64,000 nt of DNA from Phaseolus vulgaris. Its lineage: Eukaryota; Streptophyta; Magnoliopsida; Fabales; Fabaceae. The notes below the pieces were generated by a model that worked only from the letters and a program-made list of their open reading frames with translations, did not search any database and was not told where the DNA came from. A program made the position numbers and the translations under genes. The stretch is taken from contig NC_023759.2 of NCBI RefSeq assembly GCF_000499845.2, forward strand, positions 40,467,172-40,531,171, read 5' to 3'. This document shows positions 54,215-64,000 of this stretch, one piece after another. Within the stretch, counting starts at the first letter, position 1; each line of letters begins with the position of its first letter.

Positions 54215-54246
54215 ATGAGGAGTTTCTTCCCTGCAGAATCCTGTAA
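54208..54246 (+). CDS. Upstream ORF overlapping the EOL start codon
   Basis: ATG at 54208 opens a 12-codon frame (MPHEEFLPCR...) that ends TAA at 54246. It overlaps the main ATG at 54215 in a different frame. If transcribed, scanning ribosomes would meet it first. No peptide conservation can be judged here. Confidence 0.35.
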   Translation: MPHEEFLPCRIL

Positions 54247-57200
54247 AGAGACGCACCCAAATGCTTTGAATCCTCAATCTTGGCTTCAAATTGAAAGAGG
54301 GAAACTTCCCAAGTTGTCATCGCATCCTTCCTCTGCCTCGATGTGAGTTTTCTCTCTCTGAACCGGTCCTTTATTTCAATTGAAGATTTGTTTTTCTGCC
54401 AATTTAATTAGGTGTTTTGATTTTTTCGTGGGATTGGGGTGTGATTTTGTTTGCTTTCATTTGCTTTAGAGAATCTCTGGTCAAGGTCCCTCAGCCAGCT
54501 GTACTACCTTTCTATAAGCCTGCTGATTATGTGGAAGTTTTAGCTCAAATCCATGAAGAGCTTGAGTCTTGTCCTCCACAAGAGCGGTCGAATCTGTTTT
54601 TGTTACAGTACCAGGTCTTTAGGGGCCTTGGGGAAGTTAAACTGATGCGTAGAAGTCTTCAGGGAGCCTGGCAGAGAGCCAACACTCTTCATGAGAAGAT
54701 TATATTTGGGGCATGGTTGAAATATGAGAAGCAAGAGGAAGAACTAATAGCCGACTTGCTTGCCAATTGTGGTAAATGTGCGAAGGAGTTTGCGCCTGTA
54801 GATATAGCATCTCATCTTCCATTTGATGTAAATGTAAGTTCTGTGGGAAGAATGACCAAGGAGAACCGCATTTCTCAAAATGTTACTTTTAAAATTGGCG
54901 ATGAAGAGATAGTTTGTGATAGACAAAAAATTTCTGAACTTTCGGCACCATTTCATGCTATGCTAAAGGGGTATTTCAGCGAATCACGCGCTGAGTCTAT
55001 AGATTTGTCTGAAAATAATATCTCTCCACTAGGTATGAAGGCAATAAGTAATTTCAGTTTGACTGACAGTTTAATTGAGGTCCCTCCAAATCTTTTATTG
55101 GAGATATTAGTTTTTGCAAATAAGTATTGTTGTGAAAGACTTAAAGATGCTTGTGATAGAAGACTTGCATCCTTGGTTTCCTCCAAAGAAGATGCTGTAG
55201 AGCTCATGGAATATGCTCTTGATGAGAATTCAACTGTCCTTGCTGCATCCTGTTTGCAAGTCCTTTTGCGTGATCTTCGTAACTGTTTGAATGACAGTCG
55301 GGTAGTGGAGATATTTGTTCATGCTAATAAGCAGCAGTTAGCAGTCATGGTTGGGCCAGGTATATTTGCACTTTTCTGTTTCTTAAGTGAAGTTTCTATG
55401 AACCTTAATTCTAGTTCGGACAAAACAGCTCATATCCTGGAACGGTTAGTTGAATTTGCTGAGAATGATAAACAGAGACTGCTAGCTTTACATCAGTTGG
55501 GATGTGTAAGACTCTTAAGGAAAGAATATGATGAAGCACGTCTTCTTTTTGAAGGGGCTGTAAAAGCAGGCCATATATATTCTGTGGCAGGTTTAGCTAG
55601 ACTGGAGTTTATAAAGGGTGACAAGCTTTTATCTTATGAGCAGTTCAGCTCAGTCATTTCATCTGTTACTCCACTTGGATGGATGTATCAGGAAAGGTCA
55701 TTATACTGTGACAGTGACAAAAGGTGGGATGACCTTGAGAAAGCAAGTAATTTGGATCCTACACTTGCATATCCTTACATGTACAGAGCTGCCTCTTTGA
55801 TGAGGACGCAGAATGCTCAGGCTGCACTAGCAGAAATCAATAGGATTCTTGGGTTCAAACTTTCACTAGAATGCTTAGAAATAAGATTTTTTATTCATCT
55901 AACTCTTGAGGACTACAAAGCAGCTCTATGTGATGTTCAAACAATTCTTACTTTACGTTCAGATTATAGAATGTTTGAGGGACGTGTTGCTGCATCCCAA
56001 CTCTGCACTCTTGTGCGTGAGCATGTTGAACGTTGGACAACTGCTGATTGTTGGGCTCGGTTATATGACTGTTGGTCTGCAGTTGATGATATTGGGTCTC
56101 TGTCTGTTATATACCAGATGCTTGAATCTGATGCAGCAAAAGGTATTCTGTACTTCAGACAGTCATTGCTTCTCCTAAGGTATGTTATGAACTTTTGGAA
56201 GCCTCTGGGAGTGAGTCAGTGGTCAAAGATTTAGTGTTGCTAGAGATCATAGTAGGTGCAAATCTCCACATAACCCCCTCCCCTGCTCCCAAACAAAATG
56301 TTTTGGTATTTGTAACTGTCATTAATTTTTCAAGCCTTGAACTTAACTCACTGTCATGTCTATTAGGAATCTAACATGGTACTTGGTGTTTTATGTTCAC
56401 AATATTGAATCATATTGTAAATTTCATAACTAAGAACATGTCAGTGCTAGCTACTTTTGATCTGCTGGTTACTTGCACATGGAAATCTGTTTTTTAGAAG
56501 TTGTACATCTGTGATAATAAATTCAGCCACTAAGGACGAAATATCCATAGAACATTATATTTTACTTTGAAATACAATTTATCCCTGTGAAATTGTGTCT
56601 GGAAAGGAAGATTCTCTGGCTTCGGGACCTATATCTGTCTGAATACTGACTGAGTTTGATATGATGCCTCTATAAATCTGATGTATTTATTTGACTTAGG
56701 TTGAACTGTCCTGAGGCTGCTATGCGAAGTTTACAGTTAGCTCGGCAACATGCATCAAGTGAGCATGAACGACTTGTATATGAGGGGTGGATCTTATATG
56801 ATACAGGTCATTATGAAGAAGGACTCCGGAAAGCGGAAGAGTCTATTAGTATCAAAAGATCTTTTGAGGCATTTTTCCTGAAGGCCTATGCATTGGCTGA
56901 CTCTAGCATAGATCCATCATGTTCACCTATTGTTATCTCACTTCTGGAAGATGCATTAAAGTGTCCTTCAGATAATCTGCGGAAAGGTCAGGTATGGTTA
57001 TATTCTGCTACTTCTACAAAATTATTTACTGCTTGTTAGAATCTAGGAAAATAAATTGAAAATTAATAGAAACGAATGAGAAAAATGAACAATTTTGTTG
57101 AGTGATTGAGAACAGGAGAGAGGTCTCATGGAGGCTTTCCCCTTCGTAAAGGATTTCTCCTTTAACACACAAACTTTCATATTTACTTGACAAATCCCCC

Positions 57201-60200
57201 TAATCTGATTTTTCCTTTGTAACTAACTGATGGACTAATTGGCCATCAGCTGCTCGTATACAGTCCTCTTTATACATTCTAGCAATACCTCTTTTTCATA
57301 TGTTTGCCAAAAGACTTCCAGTGGACTTAACTATCAACTGAATCCCACTTTGATTATGCATTAGCACTCCTTTGTCTGAATTTTGTGTTGGGGCCAGATG
57401 TGTCATGGCTTGCCTCAACAGGGTCTGACCTTGAATTGACTAACCAAGTGTTGCATGACACCCGATATTGGAGTCTGAAACCAATATACATTTTGTGCGC
57501 TTTCTGGTCTTTGATTGGACTAGTCTTTCAACAACCAGCTTCTCCTTGATCGTAGTGGCTTTGACACCCATTAGGTCTTCATGCGGGGTGTCTTCAAAAA
57601 CTAAGATTAGGAGTGGGGTCTCTCCTGCAAGGGCTTTTTCTTTACATAGGATTTCTCCTTTCACACACAAACCATCAAATTCACAGAATGAATCTCCCTA
57701 ATCTGATTTTTCCTATTGATCTAACCAACCCTTCTAACTAACTAATCAGTCTAGGTAACTAATAGACTAACTGACCAACAACTGTTATTCTTCAGCCCTC
57801 ATTATACATCCTAACACTACTCGATGGCTTATGACATGTGTATGTTAAAAATAGACTTCCAATTTGTAGAACGGTATTATTATATTAACATTATTCCTAT
57901 ACTATTTGCTAGAGATATAAATGCTGCCCCTAAAATTGAAGCATATCTGTCATATGCAGCTTTTACACATGTTTGTTAACATATTGACTTTGGAGAAGTT
58001 TAGTGAAAATATATATCTAGTTGATCATTTAAATTCACAATGGAGGTGTTGATTTCTTTAGAAGAAATCTTCTCACGAATGAAATAGTAGTATGTTTTTA
58101 TGTTTGTTTTCCTTATGATAGTTTGACTAAAGGCAAAGTTCAATGGTGGTTTTTGTTGTCACTAATGTTTCATGGGTCTATTCCAAAACTTCAATTCTTG
58201 AAGTATTTGTTTCAACAAAACAAATTCATATGTAGTGAGAGCCACATCATAATATTCTTATTCTACACGTGATTGTGCAACCATAACATGTTTTTGGCTT
58301 TTCCATGAGAGGAGATTACTATCAATAAAAACATAATATCCCAGAGTTGATAGTTGATGTTGAGTTATGAGGAGATATTATCAATCTTTGTAATTACTAC
58401 ATCTAAGATATTGTAGGATACTAAAAGAGATATTGCAATAATTATTCTAGGGGTGCAGAGCTCTTTATAATGCATTGGTTTACAATTGAATTAACCAAGA
58501 TCTAATCAATTTACGTTTGCATAAGCTACAATGTCTATGTGTCCTTTTTTTGGTGTAATGTTTGTTTGCCTATATTTTCATATATTCACCCTTTCTAGGT
58601 ATTAAGATGTGTGTGTGGTAAAGAAACCAAAGCCAACTCTCCATCAACAACAAATTCAGGTGATTGCTTCATGTGAACCTCCTCCTTTAAGTCATCACAC
58701 AAAAAGGCTTCCTTGTTGTTCTTGCGATGCGATAGCCATTGATAACAAAAGATATGAATGCAATTAGAATCCCTACATAAGTTCAAGAGGGATTACAAGA
58801 TAATTATTGGGTTCAAGCTATAAATGAAGAGATGTGTGCGCTGTAAAATAGTCAAACTTAGGAGGTTGTTGACAGGCCACGAGATAGAAAGGTTGTGGGA
58901 TGCAAGTGGGTTTACATAGTGAAATATTGGTCTGATAACACATTGGATCGTTACAAAGCAAGGTTAGTTACAAAAGGATGTATTCAAACATTTAGTGTTG
59001 ATTATGAGGAGACATTTGCTCTAATAGCAAATATGAATGCTATCAGAATCATTCTTGCATTAGCAACACATTTTTCTTGGAGTTGCAACAGTTTGATGTT
59101 AAAAGTCCCTTTTTGCACGGACGTCTAAAGGCAAAAGTGTACATGGAGATTCCACTTAGTTTTAAGGAATAAAATATGTAGGCGGAAGAAAACCTTGTAT
59201 AGACTCAAGTAGTTTCCCATGCTTGGTTAACGAGACTTATTCAAACTATGATTTCCTTGAGGGTATCGGTAGAGTCAATTTGACCATACTCTATTTATCA
59301 AACATTCGTTAGCAGAGAAACTTACTCATATCGTGGTCTATGTAGATAACATGATTATTGCAGGATGATGAACATGAGAAATTGATCTTGAAAGAGAAGC
59401 TTGTTACTCAGTTTGAGATGAAGGATCTAAAAAATTAAGGTCTTGAGATACAAGTTGTCTATTGGAAAAAAACCATTTTTATCTCCTAAAGAAAATATGT
59501 TCTAATCTAAATCTTCTCAAAGATACAAGTAAAATTGATCGCAAGGCCACTATAGTTCCTATAGAAAATAACCATATAATTAGGATCGATGAAGATAGCT
59601 TTGCAGTAAATAAGGGTCAATATCAAAGGCTTGTAGGGAAGCTCATTTACTTAGCTCACACCTGACCAAACATAGCTTGTGTTGTGAGTGTAGTCAGGTA
59701 GTTCATGCATGATCCAAGAGAATGACACTTATAGACTGTGAATAGAATCTTTCAATATTTGAAGACAAGTCCAGGAAAGGGATTGTTGTTCAAGAAGGAT
59801 GGAAAATTAAAAATGTTCCCTCCATCTTTCTGTTAGGACTCATGATGACAATGAAGTCCCATTGACAACCAACTGTAGTTTTCTCCAGAAGTGCCAAGAA
59901 CAGAATGTAAGATTGGAATCCAAGACTGCCATCTCTTCAATCGTGGTCTGTCTCCATTTTCAATCGTGGTCTGTCTCCATCCTTGATAGGAAAGTGCTTC
60001 TTGGACAGTTCACTATCTGAATATTTTGATTGTCATTGAACACTTTCAAAGTTGGCTTTTAAGTCAGCGGGTTCTTTGACACCAAGTAATTTTATCAAAC
60101 ATCTTTGGAAAATCTTGAAGAGAATAATATTGATTCTAAGTATGTCTTGGGAATTAAAAATAGTAACACAGGTACAATACTAAAGCCACACATAAAAAAT

Positions 60201-62547
60201 AGAACACCAGTTTAAGTAAATTTTACAATTTAGTTTCTCATTCTATAATTTAAATATATGAGATTAATTTTACAAAACGATGAGGAAATTAATGTGGATG
60301 CCACACATGATACAAGTAAGATGCTAAAATGGAGAAAAATATCGAAAGTTGTTATTTGTAATCACAATATGCTTACCAAGCTCAAAAATAAGTTTTGCGG
60401 CTGTCCATTTGTCTATAGTCTATGGTAACGAATGATGGGCTTTAAAGGGACAAGAGAAAAATGCAGGAGTATAAAAAATTGAGAATGTTAAGATAGATGC
60501 GTGTTAATTATGGTGGTTTGGACATGTACATACAAGACACTGTAAGCACCAACTAAGAGAGTAGATTGTGTGTTTTTTAATCCTGTGAAAAAGGGAAAAC
60601 TACCAAGAAGGATATTGGAGGAAATTGTTACAAAGAATTTTACTGTGAAAAATGTCTCTTGAGATTTGGTCTTCCTTCAGCCAAATGACATCAGATGCCT
60701 TACTTCCTAGAATAAGGCTTTGTTGTTACTGTTGTTGTAGTTTCTCGTGTTATAGTGGGGATGCTCGGGAAGGCAAAATAGATGAAGCTCATCTGGGAAG
60801 ATTCAGATGCATCAAATTTCTGTAGCAGATCAATGGACAATGGGAGGTGGTGCATGTTCTGAGGCTTCATATGGAGGCGCACGGTGGTATCTAGCAAGAG
60901 GGCTCAGAGGGATGGCAGGTTGGGACTTTCATAGGCACTGTGCTTCACTTTGACAAGAAGTTGTTTGAACAGGAGCTCCAAACTTGATGGTGGCTGGAAG
61001 TACAAGATATTCAGGCCCAAAACTTGCAAGCTCTTTTATCAATTTAAATAAGAGTTTTTCTATGTGAATGACTAGAGAGAAATTTCTAATCCTCACGAAT
61101 TATAATTACAATGTACACAATTTAATTAGTTTTAGGGACTCGCCACACCCAACATAGTAAGCATATAATCTCTTTCCTATTCTATATACAGAATGTATCA
61201 GCTACAAACAAGGAATATCAAAACATTGTATTGATGAACTATTTATCATGGCTTTCAAATGAAAATGCTTATTTACCCCATTCCCTCTGCGTTCTAATTT
61301 CTGGATTTGTACATTCTTGTACTACGGTGGTTGTAAGTTTTTGCTAGTCTGTGGAAGTCACGTGTAAGAACTATGAAGCTCTTTTGTTTTTGCTGAACTC
61401 AAAGTTTTCGTCTATTATACTCTTACAACTTGTAATATCAATGTGTTTCTGCAACTTTGTACATAATTAATTCGTTGTTTAAAGACTTATAATTCCATTT
61501 AATTTTCCAGGCACTGAACAATCTTGGAAGTGTTTATGTTGACTGCGGTAAATTGGACTTGGCTGCTGATTGTTATATCAATGCCCTTAAAATCCGACAT
61601 ACCCGAGCTCATCATGGTCTTGCACGTGTTCATTGCCTAAAAAATGACAAGACTGCTGCTTATATGGAAATGACAGAACTTATCAAGAAAGCAAAAAACA
61701 ATGCATCGGCTTATGAGAAGAGGTCTGAGTATTGTGATCGTGAACAAGCAAAGACAGATTTGGAGATGGTCACTAGATTAGATCCTCTTCGGGTGTATCC
61801 TTATAGATATCGGGCTGCAGGTCAGTGTTTTACCTAAGTATTGTAAATATGCAACATCTGGACCTTTTCTGCTAGAGTAGATGAATGCAACCATGCATGT
61901 GCTGTGAATAATTACGTGCTATTGGGTGCGTACTAAGTGGTATAGAGTCAAGCATGGAATGTCTGTCATCTTCATTGTCTATCTTTGATGGCTTAGCTTC
62001 CAAACTGTTTAAGTGGTATGTTTTAGGATCCATGTTAAACGTTTTTTTGCCAGTGATAAAGTGTATTTGAAAGAATATGTTGAAGAGTGCCCTGCTAACA
62101 TTTTTGTTAAAACAGTGATTTCAGTTTTAAAGAATTTCCTACCATGTTGAATGTTGGTTATTCTGATGTTATAAAGATTCATACCTTCAGTGGTTATCTT
62201 AAAGTTTCCAAATATTAGATATTTCCATTATTGTTGTCATTGTTGGGGCTGCCATATTTTATTGTGAAATAGTTCGATTGCTGATAGCCCAGTAGTGCTG
62301 AAGTGTTTTGGTATTTGTGGTTGCAGTATTGATGGACAATCACAAGGAAGAGGAGGCCATAGCCGAACTCTCGAGAGCAATCGCATTTAAAGCTGATTTG
62401 CACCTTTTGCATCTACGTGCAGCTTTTCATGAACACAAAGAGGACGTCTTAGGTGCTCTAAGAGATTGTCGTGCTGCCCTCTCAGTGGACCCAAACCACC
62501 AAGAAATGTTGGAACTTCATAGTCGAGTCAATAGACACGAGCCGTGA
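54215..62547 (+). CDS. EOL1: ETO1-like protein (EOL): BTB and TPR substrate adaptor for ACC synthase, 5 exons
   Basis: Exons: 54215-54342, 54470-56179, 56700-56991, 61511-61820, 62327-62547. These join in frame (phases 2, 2, 0, 1) to 886 aa, close to Arabidopsis EOL1. The N-terminus begins MRSFFPAESCKE, with LNPQSWLQIERGK soon after, as in EOL1-type proteins; ETO1 itself is longer at this end. E-V-L-A-Q-I-H-E-E-L-E-S-C-P-P-Q-E-R is at about residues 66-83. The BTB domain lies near 180-290 (NVTFKIGDEEIVCDRQ to C-E-R-L-K-D-A-C-D). TPR repeats fill the rest, including LVYEGWILYDTGHYEEGL and the C-terminal ALNNLGSVYVDCGKLDLAAD. ETO1/EOL proteins couple CUL3 ubiquitin ligase to type-2 ACC synthases and so limit ethylene synthesis. 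Intron 3 is 4.5 kb and full of transposon debris, but both of its splice sites are intact. Confidence 0.94.
57151..57288. repeat. Direct repeat copy A in EOL intron 3
   Basis: Shares GGATTTCTCCTTT, CACACAAAC, CCTAATCTGATTTTTCCT, CTAACT and TATACATTCTAG-type words in the same order with 57649-57818, about 500 bp away. On the minus strand the pair begins near TGTTAGGATGTATAA, as LTRs of some copia elements do. Confidence 0.6.
57295..57670 (-). pseudogene. Coding-like minus-strand stretch between the intronic direct repeats
   Basis: A 76-codon frame (57670-57440) includes LILVFEDTPHEDLMGVKATT and a Lys/Arg-rich segment. After one stop it continues in frame to about 57,295 (QGQTLLRQAMTHLAPTQ). 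I do not recognise the family. The balanced composition suggests a retroelement-borne or captured coding piece. Confidence 0.3.
57649..57818. repeat. Direct repeat copy B in EOL intron 3
   Basis: Counterpart of 57151-57288, in the same orientation but with extra sequence (around CTAACTAACTAATCAGTC). The minus-strand frame listed above starts inside this copy. Confidence 0.6.
58620..58770 (-). mobile_element. Short reversed Ty1/copia reverse-transcriptase fragment
   Basis: The minus strand encodes K-E-A-F-L-C-D-D-L-K-E-E-V-H-M-K-Q, closely resembling the copia reverse-transcriptase motif A-F-L-x-G-D-L-x-E-E-V-Y-M-x-Q-P. It lies back to back with the plus-strand copia remnant that starts about 58,790. 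Confidence 0.6.
58790..59815 (+). mobile_element. Degenerate Ty1/copia reverse transcriptase in EOL intron 3
   Basis: In order on the plus strand: WVQAINEEM-like and W-E-V-V-D-R-P; GCKWVYIVKY followed by D-R-Y-K-A-R-L-V-T-K-G; D-Y-E-E-T-F-A; then F-D-V-K-x-P-F-L-H-G; V-V-Y-V-D-N-M-I with the catalytic YVDD altered to YVDN; F-E-M-K-D-L; and Y-Q-R-L-V-G-K-L-I-Y-L-A-H-T. Several stops and frameshifts interrupt it, and gag, integrase and LTRs are not attached. It is an old pol fragment. Confidence 0.85.
60370..60745 (+). mobile_element. 3' end of a non-LTR (RTE-like) retrotransposon
   Basis: Plus-strand traces of the closing reverse-transcriptase region are seen (W-A-L-K-G-Q-E-K, then an L-R/W-W-F-G-H-V segment near 60,520). 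They end near AATAAGGCTTTGTTGTTACTGTTGTTGTAG, with a TTG-type microsatellite as typically closes these elements. The frame is heavily broken. Confidence 0.5.
60746..61400. other. Remainder of EOL intron 3, unclassified
   Basis: The GC-richer patch at about 60,750-61,030 looks like part of a transposon or captured sequence, but I recognise no domain. From about 61,050 the sequence becomes ordinary intron leading to the acceptor at 61,510. Confidence 0.35.
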
Positions 62548-64000
62548 GTCCAAATCATGATCAAATGGTAGATGGAATCAATTGCACATTCAAAATATGG
62601 CTGCACTGAAAAAGTTACAGTATATGCCTTGAGGAATGCACATCATAGTGATGACCACCATTTGATCAGCTTAGTCATGAAAATCAAATTTGTAACATAG
62701 AAAGTATAGTTAAATTATTGTTCTTATTGGTATCCTGTCTATAGTAATGAACCTGTCAACTATTACCATTTTTTTAGCCCCGGGGGAGTAGTCCCAATTT
62801 TGTAATTGTTAATCTTGATTTTTTTGGGGGTATATTATGATTGTCAAATGTGTTGTTTATCTCCCATTTGTTTCTTGGTTAAAATGGTGTGCAAGGCAAA
62901 AAATATTTATTTACTGCAATGTCACATGGTCTTTAACCAGTAGTAGTAGTAGTAATATGCATGAAATATTGTTAATCCATAAAAATGAATTCTCCTTTAA
63001 GGACAAACTATTTTTATCCTTTTACTTTTGTTTACTTTGAAACATAGAAAAAACTAATATAAAAGCTTTACTAACAAGCATGACCTATGTGAGTCTCAAG
63101 TTTTTTTGTTTGATTTTCTTACCTTTCAAAATTCAACATAGTGTAAGTTATCTTGATATATTTATTCAAGTGTAATAAAAATAGAAAACTTCTATTTATT
63201 ATAATAGTCATTAGTTTGTCACACCCAAGATAGTCAAAATCCGAACATAAAATTGCATGTATTCATGATTTTTTTTCTCTCTTTAATCTTGTGTTACTTC
63301 AAAGTTGTGATTTTAGTCGATCGTATCAGATTGTGGTTGTATATCACAACTCCCACGAGTTGCGTTTCTCGTGAGCCTCGGAGCAATTGCTCTTGCAACC
63401 TCAATGTTCCTTATGGTGGTGCCTCTTGCAATGGTTCTTGCTCGTACGATACTCCTCGTGACAAATCTCGTGATACACCTTGCAACACCTATATTTCTCT
63501 ATTTCTAGGTTATTTTTTTATGTTGGGTTGCATGACCCAATTTTATAAACCAAAACATAAGTCTAGTTTTTTTTTCCTTCAAAGCTCGATTACTTAACCC
63601 AACTCACCCCATTGCCTAAAAACATCATGTTACCCCCACACAAACTATTGCCTAAAAACTATTGTGAGTTGTGATTATCTCTCTTCCTTAGTTAAAAGAT
63701 GTCATGAATCACTCTCCCTTTTCCAAAATATGTCACAACTGTCGTTCACCCTTTACAAAAAAATAGACTTATGTTCTCCCTTTAGCTATTTTATATCTCT
63801 TTCCCTCACTTTCATTTCATTCTATCTTTCTCCCTCTTTGTTTATTACCACTGCACTACACCACTCTACTCTTCTTTTACAATAAACAAAACTGCATTAT
63901 TGCCAAATATTACTTATCCCTTTAGAATTTTTTCTCCTATCATTAAAATAATTTCAAATCCAACTTCAAACTCCTTTGTACCCATGGCTCCCGACAATGC
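62548..64000. other. EOL 3' flank and intergenic DNA
   Basis: The first few hundred bases should be the 3' UTR. A short Cys-rich open frame near 63,340-63,540 has no recognisable signal peptide or domain. The phrase ATTGCCTAAAAAC occurs twice (about 63,612 and 63,649). No gene is called. Confidence 0.4.

Noticed and set aside
63253..63597. Cys-rich 114-codon frame resembling a small secreted peptide
   Set aside because: The hydrophobic start is separated from the Cys-rich part by unremarkable sequence, no known cysteine spacing is recognisable, and the second half is low complexity.

Overview
The window is nuclear DNA of a flowering plant, most likely a papilionoid legume related to Phaseolus, Vigna or Glycine. 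It is AT-rich, its genes are intron-split with GT/AG borders, the four proteins are close to plant-specific families, and the spaces between genes are full of decayed LINEs, CACTA-type MITEs and LTR-element pieces. The species assignment is inference from general resemblance; I could not run a search.

Layout: 1-18,560 is gene-poor and holds LINE ORF2/RNase H remnants, two related CACTA MITEs, another MITE with internal palindromes, and long microsatellites. 19,815-25,780 (+) is a complete 14-exon NIMA-related kinase gene. 25,781-36,353 is intergenic, with more MITE-like repeats and a LINE remnant. 36,354-40,054 is one LTR retrotransposon, precisely delimited by TG...CA ends and a 5-bp target duplication. 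It keeps gag on the minus strand, has lost pol, and carries a tandem-repeat array and an antisense coding remnant. 41,224-44,571 (+) is a complete 7-exon FORKED/VAN3-binding-type gene (DUF828 plus PH-like). It lies tail to tail with a complete 4-exon LIFEGUARD/Bax-inhibitor-1 family gene on the minus strand (47,697-45,491). 47,830-53,800 is AT-rich intergenic DNA with repeats. 54,215-62,547 (+) is a complete 5-exon ETO1-like (EOL) gene. Its 4.5-kb intron 3 is swollen by degenerate Ty1/copia, LINE and other repeat fragments.

The four genes are independent nuclear genes, not an operon. Their known family roles are microtubule/cell-expansion control (NEK), vesicle traffic and auxin/vein patterning (FORKED-like), cell-death and stress modulation in membranes (LFG), and turnover of ACC synthase in ethylene synthesis (EOL). 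Reconstructed coding lengths (604, 483, 241 and 886 aa) fit intact family members, and every splice junction used keeps the frame.

I found no clear sign of a wholly new biological system. The best leads are the gag-only LTR element with an antisense reading frame and an in-frame 81/84-bp repeat array, an upstream ORF overlapping the EOL start codon, and a possible hydrophobic N-terminal extension of the NEK kinase.
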